From Ypsolopha sequella (taxonomy: Eukaryota; Arthropoda; Insecta; Lepidoptera; Ypsolophidae), in assembly GCA_934047225.1 (NCBI GenBank), contig CAKOHE010000030.1, positions 186,001 through 250,000 on the forward strand: 64,000 nt of DNA, read 5' to 3'. Below the pieces are notes generated by a model that did not search any database, was not told the origin of the DNA, and was given only the letters and a program-made list of their open reading frames with translations. A program made the position numbers and the translations under genes. This document shows positions 21,186-32,494 of the stretch, piece by piece (position 1 is the first letter of the stretch; the number at the start of each line of letters is the position of its first letter).

Positions 21186-21200
21186 AAGATATAAAAGAGG
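21186..21200 (+). promoter_or_regulatory. TATA-type promoter
   Basis: agatataaaagagg lies between two inverted copies of a 10-bp word (ggttgaaccg at 21104 and cggttcaacc at 21209). It is followed about 30 bp on by cacacttctcttcg, a plausible start region. It drives plus-strand DNA immediately beyond the minisatellite. It could be an LTR promoter or that of an unknown gene. Confidence 0.5.
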
Positions 21201-21224
21201 GTACACGCGGTTCAACCACACTTC

Positions 21225-21612
21225 TCTTCGAAACGCGGACGCAGAACGTCATTCTGTCCGAATACGTTGTGATTTTAGTTGATTTACAAAGTGAACTTCT
21301 GTATATTAGTTAGAATTGTGAAAAGCCTATTAAAGTTATATAAAGTGAACTTTTATGTACTGAATAAAATCGTGAACTACAAAGTGTGCTATTTGTTGAA
21401 TCAGTGAATATAACGTGGAAAGCTTCTGAGTAGTTTTATTTTTAAAACTGCGAAAGAAGTCAAGAAGAACGACGGTATCGCACAGTGAAACATCGACAGG
21501 CAAAACGACGCCGATGGTATGATCAAAGAAGAAGTTCCAAGGAAAGGATTTTGCCAACGAACAATCCTGTCACTGGAATGTCATCAACTACGCTTCAATC
21601 AAATCAGCGGCA
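21225..21612 (+). other. Candidate first exon downstream of the TATA box
   Basis: From the expected start site to a strong donor (gcaag|gtaagg at 21613) the sequence reads like a 5'UTR with repeated aaagtgaact words. The ATG at 21519 gives MIKEEVPRKGFCQRT up to the donor, about 31 codons. No downstream acceptor and partner exon could be recognised. An LTR R/U5 region with a leader is an equally good reading. Confidence 0.3.
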
Positions 21613-22009
21613 AGGTAAGGATGGAAACCGATCGAGGTTATTGGATTTGGGCCAAACACAAGCTACCAATTGCCAAGAGCAGCAATACCATGAGCGGCGT
21701 AATCCACGGGTAGTGCAAGTTCGTGAAGAGTGGTGCCACCAATTGCAGCAGCAGCAGCAGCAGCCAAATAATGCTCGCGAACGAAAAGACAAGCAGCTGA
21801 GGCAGCCTCGGCCAACAGTTTTCGGTGACCAGAGGGACCAGCAGCCACGTGAATACCAGGAAAGAAGATCACGTAGTCCATCTTTTTCTCTAAACGATTT
21901 GACTCATATGCGATTTCATGCGGTGTCTCTGGATTTGCAGACGTTACGTGGTTTAGTTGTTCCAGTACAAACACAATGGGTTCAAATAGTATTCGATGTT
22001 TCTCTTTAA
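21578..22009 (+). CDS. Unrecognised glutamine/arginine-rich ORF
   Basis: The frame is open from 21485, but the first Met in it is at 21578 (MSSTTLQSNQRQGK). About 143 residues follow: hydrophilic, with QLQQQQQQP from a CAG run near 21745 and an RSRSPSFS patch. No domain is recognised. The opposite strand is also open for 103 codons (21663-21974), with a poly-Ala run from the same CAG repeat, so coding sense is unsettled. It lies directly downstream of the TATA-type promoter. It could be retroelement gag, an intron of an unknown gene, or chance. Confidence 0.25.
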   Translation: MSSTTLQSNQRQGKDGNRSRLLDLGQTQATNCQEQQYHERRNPRVVQVREEWCHQLQQQQQQPNNARERKDKQLRQPRPTVFGDQRDQQPREYQERRSRSPSFSLNDLTHMRFHAVSLDLQTLRGLVVPVQTQWVQIVFDVSL

Positions 22010-22727
22010 CTAGTCTTTCTTTTTCTTCTGAACTCAGGTTATGATTATTTTTAACTTTTATTATTTCTGTTTCTTCCCCAATCGGAAAGCCTCTTACTGA
22101 ATTCGGAATGATGTTGCACCAATGTTACTAGCCACACTTCATCCCAAAGAAGATTGATTCTTTGTAATTCTTTGACTAGTAATTATACTTGTTGAATAGT
22201 TTTGGGTGCTTGTTTGGCCAATGTTTCTACCATATTGAATTACCAATTTTATTGAAGCGAAGGTAAACAAATTTTATAAGGTAGACAAGGTGGGAAATGG
22301 TTTAACAGATATTTGCATATTGATTAGTTTATAGGAATCACTGCAGCTGTAATGTGGCGTAAATTTTTTATTCAATATTCAGACACGAATTTTTTACCAT
22401 CTTATTAATAGTGTACGTTTATGCAAGGATATTATTTTATGAAATATATCTGTAAGCATTCGGCTTTTCTTTATAAGTATTTATAGATTTAGCAATACCT
22501 ATTAAAATATAAACATAAACGAATTAAAGCAAGTTATATTTCGAGCCGCCTTGTGCTCAGCATAAGTTATTTAATTTAAGGAAGCCAATTTATGTTTATT
22601 ATAGTTCCCCGTTTAATCAAAATGTATTTTTTTTATAAGAATAAAATTATATAATATAAAAATTACTTTTTGTAAATAGCGTGTTTTATTTTTATTTCCT
22701 GAAGCTCTCTACTGACATTTACATTTC
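22010..22727. other. Gene-free AT-rich stretch
   Basis: No coding or repeat signal beyond AT-rich runs. Confidence 0.5.
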
Positions 22728-23105
22728 CATCATCCATCCATCAGCCTAGTTTGTCCACTGCTGGACATAAGCCTTTCCAGGACTTTGCCACTCCCGGCGT
22801 AATCCTGAAAGAATTGCCCATACTCACACACGCTGGGCAGGCGGGTTGGTGAGTGCGGTGCCGGAACCCTCGCACCAGTGACGACGCTGCCCGTCACCAG
22901 TCTGTTCCATATAAGGCCCGGCTGTTAGGGATGGATATACCGCCATCCATCTGTCTCAGGCATGGTAGGACTCCTGGTTTTTTGCCTGTGAGCTGTCCTC
23001 TTACTCTCCTCCGAATTACTCCGAGGGGGTCTCCAAGTAAGATGGGGTACCTCCACAGTCGAGCCCGGCATCAGATTGGTCGACACCAACAAAGCTCATC
23101 GCAGG
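22728..23105 (+). repeat. Dispersed repeat, copy 2 (longest plus-strand copy)
   Basis: It begins catccatccatcagcctag and continues gtccactgctggacataag, ctttccaggactttgccac, ggcaggcgggttggtgag and ggatataccgccatcc. An inverted copy at 33235-33595 follows the same order over ~360 bp. Frames in it are shared between copies only as DNA. It looks like a LINE 3' region ending in ccat repeats. Confidence 0.7.
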
Positions 23106-23821
23106 TATTCGCGCCGTTTTTGAGTAGAGATTTGTGTGAAGGTAGCCGGTCTTCCTTTATCCCATGGACGTACTTTATCCTTTATGCTTTAGTCAAAGCT
23201 TGGCATATTAATGTCAAGTCATGTCACAATACAAACGCCAACTTTTTAAGGCGAATGGATACGCCAACTGCAATTTGGACCTGTCTTTGAAGGCCTCCTC
23301 CTCCCACACGGGTGGTCCAAAAACTTTCATAAAAATATATGATAGGCATTATAGTCAAAAATTAATTTTAAGTTTCATAAACTGTTTTTCTACTGTAAGC
23401 TTTGACAAAAAAAAATAGAAAGTCATCGAGAGTTTCACATGATTAACACAAGAATTCTCTTACTCCTTCCAAACGCCTAAAGCGATTTTAATTATTATTT
23501 CACCAAATTATAGGAAATTCTTAGATCTAAATAATTTAAGTTCAAATTTTTTTTTCTGTTCATGGCGTCCATGTGAAAAGTATTATTTTGTCCTACTTTG
23601 CGCTAGCCGGAGACGCAGTGGTTGTTGTAACAGCCACTTATCAAGGCACGCTGAAGTGAACATTATTTCAATGTCATTTCCGTTGATATTTGTACCGACA
23701 CACATCGAGTTGCTTATTTAGCGTGGTCATGTTTAAAGTAACAATGTTTCAGAGTGGGTCAGAATTAGTTTCCGCGACCCTACATAGTTATGTTAAAATA
23801 GGATTTATATATTATACCGGT
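23106..23821. other. Gene-free stretch
   Basis: Mixed AT-rich sequence with no domain-bearing frame. The 65-73-codon frames here show no motif. Confidence 0.45.
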
Positions 23822-23825
23822 ACTT

Positions 23826-23985
23826 ATGTGGGACGCGACCTGTGTAGATACACTGGCCCCATCCCGCATCAATGCGACCTCAACTAGGGCTGGCGCGGCA
23901 GCAGCTGCAGCAGAGGCCTCCAAGAGACGCACATATGCAGCTTTAGGGGATGGCTACAGATTTGTGCCTTTTGGGGTAATATTAA
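23826..23985 (+). pseudogene. Fragment of a mobile-element-encoded protein
   Basis: The frame WDATCVDTLAPS, RAGAAAAAAEASKRRTY and RFVPFGV has a conserved-protein look and resembles a segment often found at the end of element-encoded proteins in Lepidoptera and other invertebrates. It is GC-rich against AT-rich flanks and ends abruptly at 23985. The family is not named with confidence. A relic of ~53 codons, without a start of its own. Confidence 0.4.
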
Positions 23986-24694
23986 CAAGTAAGAAAGAGA
24001 CAGAATATAGTGTTGAAATGATATTGATTTGTTTTTGTACATTCTAACATTATATTTTTATTCTTTATTGTACACAAATAAAAAACATATTATTTGCATA
24101 CTGTACTTCGAGATATCATGTACATGGGCGAGCTTATCTCTAAAAAGAGATTTCTTCCAGCAAAGCCGGATTGATAAAGTCATAATAAAAAGTAGACATA
24201 CATACGTGTACATTAAAATATTTTAATACACTTACAGCCTATGATTGCGTTGCAAAACCTGCCACCTCATTAAACAACCAGACACAACAGTCAATACTCA
24301 CCACACCGTATTCATCGACTAATATTTCTACAAGACCTTGATGAAACATGCAACCCTACGTCTATTTCTTTATCTAAAGAAGCCTTGATGCAGCTAGATG
24401 ACCATCACTACATTATGTCATTCCCGAAACCATTGAAAGTGCAGCTAAGTTGCAGACAAGAATACCAGCACATCCTGTAAGCAAGTTACATTGCAACCTC
24501 TTTATATGCCCAAGCCACCGAAGCATTCCTTTTTCTACTCTATTTATAGTTTAAATTGTGAATATCATCTGAGCGATGCATTTTAGAGATTGCGATTCTT
24601 ATGAAAAGTGTCGAGTATTGTCAGCTGACTAATATGTGATAACTAATTACACCACGCTTAATTATGACTTTATCAAATATAATTATTTCCCATG
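23986..24694. other. Gene-free AT-rich stretch
   Basis: No recognisable coding or repeat structure. Confidence 0.45.
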
Positions 24695-24830
24695 TCCATC
24701 CATACATCCATCAGCCTGTCTTCGTCCACTGCTGGACCTTTATAGGCCTTTCCAATATTTCGCCACTGTTGGCGGGCCTCCTGGAAGAAATGCCCATACT
24801 CACACAAAACTACGCGAGTACAATACTTCT
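24695..24830 (+). repeat. Dispersed repeat, copy 3 (diverged)
   Basis: catccatacatccatcagcc, gtccactgctggacc and cccatactcacaca occur in family order. It is truncated compared with the copy at 22728. Confidence 0.65.
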
Positions 24831-26624
24831 GTTCCATTTTGGTGTTCTAGCAGGCCTACAAACTTGAAATTTTGCATGCGGTTAGTGTTAAGCATAGACG
24901 TTCGTCCATGGTATCGACTGTAAATATTTTTTATACGTCCAATAAATTGGAATTTTCGGAATTCAGAAAATCTGTAGATACGCCTTTTCAGTTTGATGCC
25001 CTCGATATCACCGGTTTCGCCTTGCGGCATTATCAAGAAACAATAAAGAAATTAAATGAATGAATTTTAAATGAAAATAAGAGTGATGTAACTGTGAAAC
25101 CGTATGTACAAGTATTATTTATCAAAATTACAATTTCACGGCTTTAACAATTTACCTGCGACGTACCTATTATTCTAAATTCCCGACCGCGACGACGAAC
25201 TGTTGTAGACACATTCAAATTCCTGACGGGATGACGAAATGTTAGGGGTGGTCCTGTTTGGTCCGCATTTGGAATTTGGACCCTCCTTTTTAACCTGTAT
25301 TAGGTTATTGTTAGCTTAAAACGAGGGTCCAAAGAATTGTAAAAATTACTTGTGTATAAATAAAAAAATTGTATTTGGAGTCATAAAACTTCACGTTATC
25401 GAAAGAGTTCAAAATATTTCTAAAAATGTATTAAATAAAAAATAGTCTCAGTCTTTCATTTATTTATTCAAATAAATGTACATTTTACATGAAAGCGCTA
25501 TAAATAAGCTACAGTGCAAGGACATTGGCAGTTAAAGCATTTTGGCAAGATTAGGGGAATCTGAACCAAACACATGTACAGGCAGCGGCAGTAAATAATG
25601 CACATCGGCTATCTTCGGCTTCGTCTCTCTCACCGGACTGTTAGTGCTTCGTGCGACAGAGATGACGCTACGATACGATGTGCATTATTTACTGCCGGGA
25701 CCTACATATGTTATTTTGAAATTCTCGACCAGCCTTATAAAATAATTAAATACATCAAATAGTTGGTTATCATCTTTGAGAACTAATGCAGTATGCCCAC
25801 TTTACCGGACATGTCTCTTGTAGAGAGGGGGAACGAAAATACAAACAGAAATAAAATGTCAGCTTTCGGATGATTTTGTTGCAATAATTAGGTTACGTAT
25901 AGCCATAAAAAAAATACATGTTTTTGGTTGAACTTTAAGGTATTCATTTTCCAGAAACCACGTTAATCGATTCATATTTGTACTGTCAATGAATTTTTTG
26001 TAACCCTCTATTGCACACTTCTTATTGATTTTGTTTCAGGTATCGCTTTCGCGATTTTGTTGGTTTTTTTTTAATAAAATTAGTGTGAATGATATCTATT
26101 CATTTTCCAAATACCACGTTATTCGGGTCAAAAAAGCACCCCCTTTTTCCAAAAATACGTAAATCCACTGATGCAGTCAGCGGCAGCAAGATATTGTCAG
26201 TCTACGCCTAGCGTTGGCGCCCGTAAGACGTGGAACCTGTGCCCTTTTTTGCAAGCTATAAATATGTCCCAAAACTACTTCAAAACACATTGAAATTAAT
26301 TTTATAAAGTTATATTTCGAGGAGCATCATATTCCTGCCGTTAAAAACTCAACAAAATATGCGTATGAGTGATTTAGCTACATCGTGCCATAGTCATAAC
26401 AACAAAACTGAATGAATTTGGAATGAATTCATACTTTTATGCGGGAAAATAATATATGTTACTCTAAAAGAATAATTTTGTGATCGTTATTGAAACCCAA
26501 ATTAATTTACTTATACTTACTGAGATCTGTAACAAAGGTCAATGACCTTTTCGTGAAATTACCCTCTAGTATTGGCTCACCATTTCAGGTCCAATAAGTG
26601 AAGTTTTTTGCAAATTATATAGGT
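24831..26624. other. Gene-free stretch with one small hairpin element
   Basis: AT-rich; the only structured feature I see is the hairpin at 25570-25700. A tttatttattcaaataaatg segment near 25455-25480 may be a LINE tail in reverse. Confidence 0.45.
25570..25700. repeat. MITE-like hairpin
   Basis: cggcagtaaataatgcacat (about 25573) and its reverse complement atgtgcattatttactgccg (about 25678) form ~22-bp terminal arms of a ~130-bp unit with a short GC-richer centre. Confidence 0.65.
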
Positions 26625-28415
26625 ACACTTACTTGGGATAAATCGCCAAGCATTTAAAATATAGAAATTTATTTTAAAATATTTGCAGTGCATGGCAAAA
26701 TTATTAGATCGTAGATAATCCTGTCGGTACATGTTCAGGTTCTGTTACGCAAAATGAAAACAATGAAACTCTTTTAGGATTAATTTGTTATCCCTATGTT
26801 TGTCTGTGTGTCCGTTTGTCTAGACAATTTTTTCTGGGTAAAATTAATAAATACCAATATAAACGGCCCTCTATAGAGCTGTAAAAACATACTTTTGACG
26901 TTTTTATTTATATTAGGTTTTAGGTTTTTACGTTTTTCATACAAATTTTCTCACTATGAAAATGTAGGGATGAACACTTGAGATAATATTTTGCATTTAA
27001 AAGTCAACACAGAAAGGAATTGTTGAACAAATAATGTAAAAAATATGAAAACCATGTTGTTCTATTCTAAAGGGATTAATTATCTACTGTTCAATGTGGC
27101 GATAGCTTTGTTTATTTTTTTCCTTGAATTATTTTTTACTAAGGTAACAAATAGTTTAATACAAGGTTTTCCTTAAGAGGTCCCTTTACCCCTGTATTTT
27201 TCTTAAAATTCATACAACAGGTATAAACCGAATGTGAAGTCTACAGCTTATTTTCTTCATATCTTTTTTCATGAGTATATTCTAGTGACATCTACCTACG
27301 TCTCTATACAGCCCAAAAAGCAAAATTTTATAAAACACCATCATAATAGCTGTCAGGATATCGTCAATATTGCCTCGTTTTTACACAAAGTTTAACAAGT
27401 TTGTATATTTTTATCTATACTGGAAATAAAAAAGAGAGAAATACAGGCGTCGTTCATGTAAATATGACTAAGTTTACACACTTTGCTAAGTATAAACAAT
27501 TACCGTTTCATGGAAAACTGTTTTGACCTGAAACCATTTCACAAATTCAATTAACTTATTTTGAATATCTTGTCATCTTGCACTTTTTGATGAGAAATAC
27601 AATTTCAATAAGTAAAAATACAACTTTTAGTTAAGAAAACTGATAATTAAAAGTCTGCTGTATGCATTAACATATTTTTAATTATATTACAATAATAATA
27701 AAATAATTGGCTTATCCGTCGTCGTGATACCAGCCGTAAATGTCTTAAATAATCTGATATCACGCTTATGGAAAACCCAATTATTTTGAAGATACCATAA
27801 TATCATTAAAATATGTTTATGCATATAGCAAACTTTTAACAATAAATTGTCTTAGCTAAAAGTTGTACTTTACCGTTATAATTATTTCTTAATATTTTGT
27901 TACAAATTCGGAGAAATAGCCCTTAACCTTAACCTTGTATGAAAATATTTGTTATCTTTGTAACAAAGAAAAAATAAATAAACAAAGCTATCGCCACATT
28001 GAACAAACAGTAAATTATTAATCCCTTTAGAATAGAAAGATATGGTTTTATATTTTTTACATTATTTGTTCTACAGTTCCTTTCTGTGCTTTCTTTCAAA
28101 TGCAAAATATTATGTGAAGTGTTGATCTCTATATTTTCATAAGGAGAAAATTTGTATGAAAAAGTTAAACAAAAGGCCATAAAAACGTTATAAATGTATA
28201 TTTTACAGGGCTGTAAATATTAGCATTTATTGATTTTACCCAGAAAAATTGCCTAGACAAACGGACAAACAGACAAACATAGGGACAACAAATTAATCTT
28301 AAAAGAGTTTTGTTTTTTAATTTTGCGTAAAGGGACCTGAACATTTCAAACTATAATACAAATAAATTTCTATATTTTAACACTTGGCGATTTATCCCAA
28401 GGGTAAACAGGTGTC
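26625..28415. repeat. 1.8-kb foldback element with ~0.5-kb inverted arms
   Basis: Left arm 26625-27175 and right arm 27918-28415 are diverged reverse complements (cttgggataaatcgccaag / cttggcgatttatcccaag; gtggcgatagctttgttta / aaacaaagctatcgccac). Inside, 27605-27675 and 27800-27870 also pair (tacaacttttagttaag / cttagctaaaagttgta). The left half has ~430 bp (about 27176-27600) with no partner, so the palindrome looks interrupted by an insertion. No coding frame. Transcripts would fold into long dsRNA. Confidence 0.75.
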
Positions 28416-30598
28416 CCAAAAGTCAACGCTTTCCCTTGGAAGGCTGGTAGGCCAGCTCATGACTGACCAGAATATCAAATTATGACCTCAGCAAAAAGTA
28501 GATAGTCTTCGAGTTGATGGTACTTTTATAAATTCGAATAGATTTTTGAGAGTCAAAGCTAACCAGTTCTAAATTCTAAGAATAAAATTTTTGTTGCGCA
28601 ACTCTGAATAGTCATGCTATTGATAAAGTCAAAAACAAACCTTGAAATGCTGTTACATCAGGAAGAAAAATAAAAACCCAATTTATGAGCAATTTTTTGT
28701 AATTAGGTTAGTTCGATACCACACCCTGAAAAAAAATGTCCTATGTTAGTTTTGCAAATTATCTTAAATAACGGCTCATAAAATATTGTTTTTCAAATGA
28801 TCTGGCAATTTCTGTGTATTACTTTTGAAAAAAAAGTTATTGCTATTTTACTACCAAAGGAGCTGCGTATTTTTTAAAATAATTAGAATTTAGAATGAAA
28901 GAGTGGCGGGCAGTAAAAATATTTGACGTTCATTAGAAATGCCATTTAACACGCGTTAGAGTGAGATAAATAGTGACGCTATTTAAAATGAGTTGGAATG
29001 AGATAGTAACGCAGTTAAACGTGGTTGAATGAGAGAGGCATAATTGATATAGGCTACAGTGAGATAGATAGTGACGTGGTGCATTCCTTCTGAGAATATT
29101 TGTTAGTTTCCACTTTTTGTAATAACAACTTTAGTAAAAAATTTTTGTAAAGAAATTTTTTGTCCAATTTATTTTCCCGCAAGTGTAAAACCAGCTCAAC
29201 GGGCAAAAATATTTAAAGAATGGGTAATGGTGACAATTAACCGTCACAATATTATTATGTATCTCTAAAGGAGTGTCTGAAATGTTCCGAGGGTCAACTG
29301 ATAAATCAAACACTCAAAAAACCACTTTTAGCCGACCATAATAAATTTACGTCCCGACGTGATAGCAAGTAGGATCAATGCCGTGTGACGATGATCGAAA
29401 TACACTAATAAATTAGATAAAATAAAATACGTATTACTTTTGACCCTGCCTCGTCCACTCTATTCGTATTTTTGCTATGGTGACGCGAGCTTAGAGACCG
29501 GGACGAATTTCCCCCCGCGCGCTATCGTAAAATAGAATAAGCCACGCCCGGAACTGGTTTTTGTTTTGGCTATGTCATACTCTTAAGTAAACTAAATTAG
29601 GTTTCATTCCTATCTAAAAACAATTCACATCAAAAATGCATGGGACAAATTTCGGCTTATTCTTTGGATTAATCAGACTTAAATAAATCACATTATAATG
29701 GGAAATGACTTAGAATTTAACTTACATTAAAATCAATTATGGTTATACAAAACGGTTGATATTGAAAATTTAAATCGGTGACAATAGTATAATCTCATTA
29801 ATTCGTTCTATGCTACAAATATCAAAAAGATACTAAAGTCAGTTTCTAGGGCAAGTGGAAAAACTGTAACTGTAAGAAAACGATATGTATCGCTCGCCAT
29901 ACAATCTTTATTACCGCGTTTCGTGGTACGGGGTCCAGTACAAAATGCGCAAAGGTAATGAGCCCGTCTCCTACATGAAGATTTTTATGAAAATCAATTA
30001 CGTTTAAAAAAAAATTTTTTTTCGATATCTTCAAAAAATTACGAAGTTATTGGCAATCAAAGTGAGTTTAACGGCATGTCTCGTGACGTCAACTGACACG
30101 ATTTCATATGAAAAGTGATAAATACCGCTATCGCTAACTTCGGTAATAGTAGGAATTTTTTAAAAATTCTATATGTGTTGTGCTTTGCTATAACTAATTA
30201 ATTAGTTACTATAAAAATTTACTGATTTTGCACTACAGGAGACGTGTCCATTGACCGGTTTTCGAGCTGCGCCAGAAATAGACTTTAGTTTGGGACAGTT
30301 CTTTTTCCATTATTAAGTAAAGCCCTATTTTATTCTATATTATCTATTCAATGAGTATGATATGGCCTTATCATCTAACTCTAACACAAATAACTCAACA
30401 AAATTATCTTATACCATAGCTAAAAAACTTGCCAATCATTCGGTACTCAAAATACATTTGAGATCATTGTAATACTGAACTATAATATATGAACAGCTAG
30501 TTTCATTGAAGCCTACCTACCAGTCTTCCTACCGGTTTAAAAACAGTCTTTAGAATTACAAGTCCAATATTTGGTCACGGAGATCAAAAACTGATTAC
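28416..30598. other. Gene-free AT-rich stretch
   Basis: No ORF with a recognisable motif. Near 28940-29080 there are loose repeats of gagatagatagtgacg-like words. The small frames at 29131-29313 and 29846-30034 show nothing protein-like. Confidence 0.45.
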
Positions 30599-30750
30599 TA
30601 GTGTCGATTCGGCTAAACACAATTTAACTCATTTGACAGGACTAACCTTATTTTAAGCGTTCTGTCTTTGTCTTTTCGATACGGAAAGAACAAAACAGAA
30701 GGCTCAAATTAAGTTTAGTTCTGTCGAATAAGTTAGCCGAATCGACACAA
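30599..30750. repeat. MITE-like hairpin
   Basis: agtgtcgattcggcta at 30600 and tagccgaatcgacac at about 30731 are terminal inverted repeats of a ~150-bp unit with further imperfect pairing inside (tttaactcatttgacagg / ctgtcgaataagtt). Non-coding. Confidence 0.7.
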
Positions 30751-31053
30751 CTGTATGTTGCAAAATGCGTATAAAAAGTTCAAAAAATGCATTTTTTGTT
30801 ATGTAAAAAATTACACCTATCGTACGTAACATAAGTTATCAGAGACTTAGAAAAATACTTTGGAAATTACACTTACAATCTAAAATTTTTGGAACACACT
30901 CGTGTTAAATATAAAAAAAAAAAACAAAAAAGTAAAACGAGAAATTAATTTACAAGCGTCACAAGGAGATTCACCGCCTAGTTACATTTAAAAAACGGAA
31001 GATACGATACGGGGAATCCACAACATCGAAGAGCCTATAAATCGTTGTGTAGT

Positions 31054-32494
31054 TTAGTCGATGTGCGCGAACCTCGGTACCAAATCCTCCTGTATGAGCA
31101 GGTCGCAGTGCGGCAGCTCCCCGAGGGGGAGCAGGTCCTGCGCGACGGAGATGAGCGGCGAGTCGGGGCCGGGCAGGCGGCCGTGCCACACGAAGTAGTA
31201 GAACAGCTGCTGCATGGCGGCCATGTAGCGGCGCTGCTCGGGCATGTCGGACGCGAACGTGCCGAGGATCGCCTGCACGTCAGCCGCCACGTCCGCTATC
31301 CCGTCCCCGCCCGCACCGCCGCCTGCTCCCGCACCCGCCACCACGTACAGAGGCACGTCCAGACGCATACGTGCCAGGCTCACGAGCGGGCACAGCGTGC
31401 GCACCGACGATATCAACTCTACCAGACCCTCGTACGTTTTGTTGAAATGCTTGAACACCGCTGCGGTTAGATTCTTCTCTCCAATAGCGCTATCGTTGAC
31501 TACCTTCTCGACCATTTCCGCGGTCCAGTTGAGGTGCTTCTTCTGCAGAGGCTCCGAGTGGCCCGAGTGTTGCGTCGTGCCGAACACCATCGGCTTGAAC
31601 TCCTTCTACTTTCCGAGGGTCAGCTTGGCTTTCTTCTGCGCGTCCCAGCTCTCGTATGCGTGAACCCTGAGTAGATCCCCGTCTAGGACGAGCCAGGAGT
31701 GTCTCAGTTCGCCGGTCAGAGGCAAAGCGTCGAGGTTGGTTTCGAGCCATACTTCAGGGGTCGCCGTTAGAATCTCCGTAGAAGTCACGCGTCTCAGACA
31801 GTCGACGTCTCTGCATTGGCTTCTCAACTTAAACTGGTCGTTGGTCTTCTCTGCCTGCTCCAAAGGCTCCCCAGGGAAGATGACAGACGGCGACGATAAC
31901 CAAACCCGAGAGTACAATTTCTGAGCCTTCTTGATCGTAGTTAAAGCGGCGACTAACGTTGCGCCGGCGCGCTGCCCCAACAGCGTGACCGATTCCGCAT
32001 CCCCCCCGAAGTGTTTAATGTTTTGCTTGACCCAATCCAACGCAGCTATGAGATCGCTGAGAGCTTAGTTGCCTGAAGTCGGTGGATACTTCGCATTGGA
32101 TAGGAAATCGAGCGCGAGAAAACCGAAAGGACCGAGTCTGAAGTTCGGCCTAACGAAAACGACCTCCTTAGTGCGAGCGTACATAGGAGACGGCTGTAGA
32201 GGGGAGACGCCACCAGACAGCGTGTTCGCTCCAAGGAGTACCACAACTGGGAGAGGAGAGTCGTAGCGGACATGGGGGGTGACCACATCTAGATATAGAC
32301 AGTCTTCTTCACCAGTGATAGTCCCGTTCTCCAACATCTGGAGGCAGGCGGGACCGCGGGCGTGCGCCTGGCGCGTGTCGTTCCAGCACATAGAGATGTT
32401 GTTCAAGGGCTGCCCATAAGTGAACCTTCGCTCGGCGACCGGCGCTGCAGCGTATGGGATGTTGTAGAAGTTGTACACGCCTTCGTCCAACACT
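31054..32494 (-). CDS. Nrt: Neurotactin exon 4 (esterase-like ectodomain, two stop codons)
   Basis: Acceptor ttcttcacag at 32495 leads in frame to VLDEGVYNFYNIPYAAAP. One exon then encodes the whole ectodomain to VPRFAHID and a TAA at 31054-31056. Family blocks: CWNDTRQAH, EEDCLYLDV, GQRAGATLV, FYYFVWHG. A Gly/Ala-rich loop (about 31300-31340) is unusual. TAA at 32065-32067 replaces the residue after PPTSGN, where Tyr is expected, and TAG at 31606-31608 follows TLGK. No indels are seen in 1.4 kb, so the gene is freshly broken, mis-assembled, or recoded. Confidence 0.85.

Noticed and set aside
22853..23290. 145-codon ORF in the dispersed repeat
   Set aside because: The inverted sister copy at 33235-33595 and the other copies do not keep the frame, and no domain is visible.
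31045..31663. Plus-strand ORFs of ~140 codons opposite neurotactin exon 4
   Set aside because: Shadows of a GC-rich conserved exon. The minus strand has esterase-family motifs and matching splice sites.
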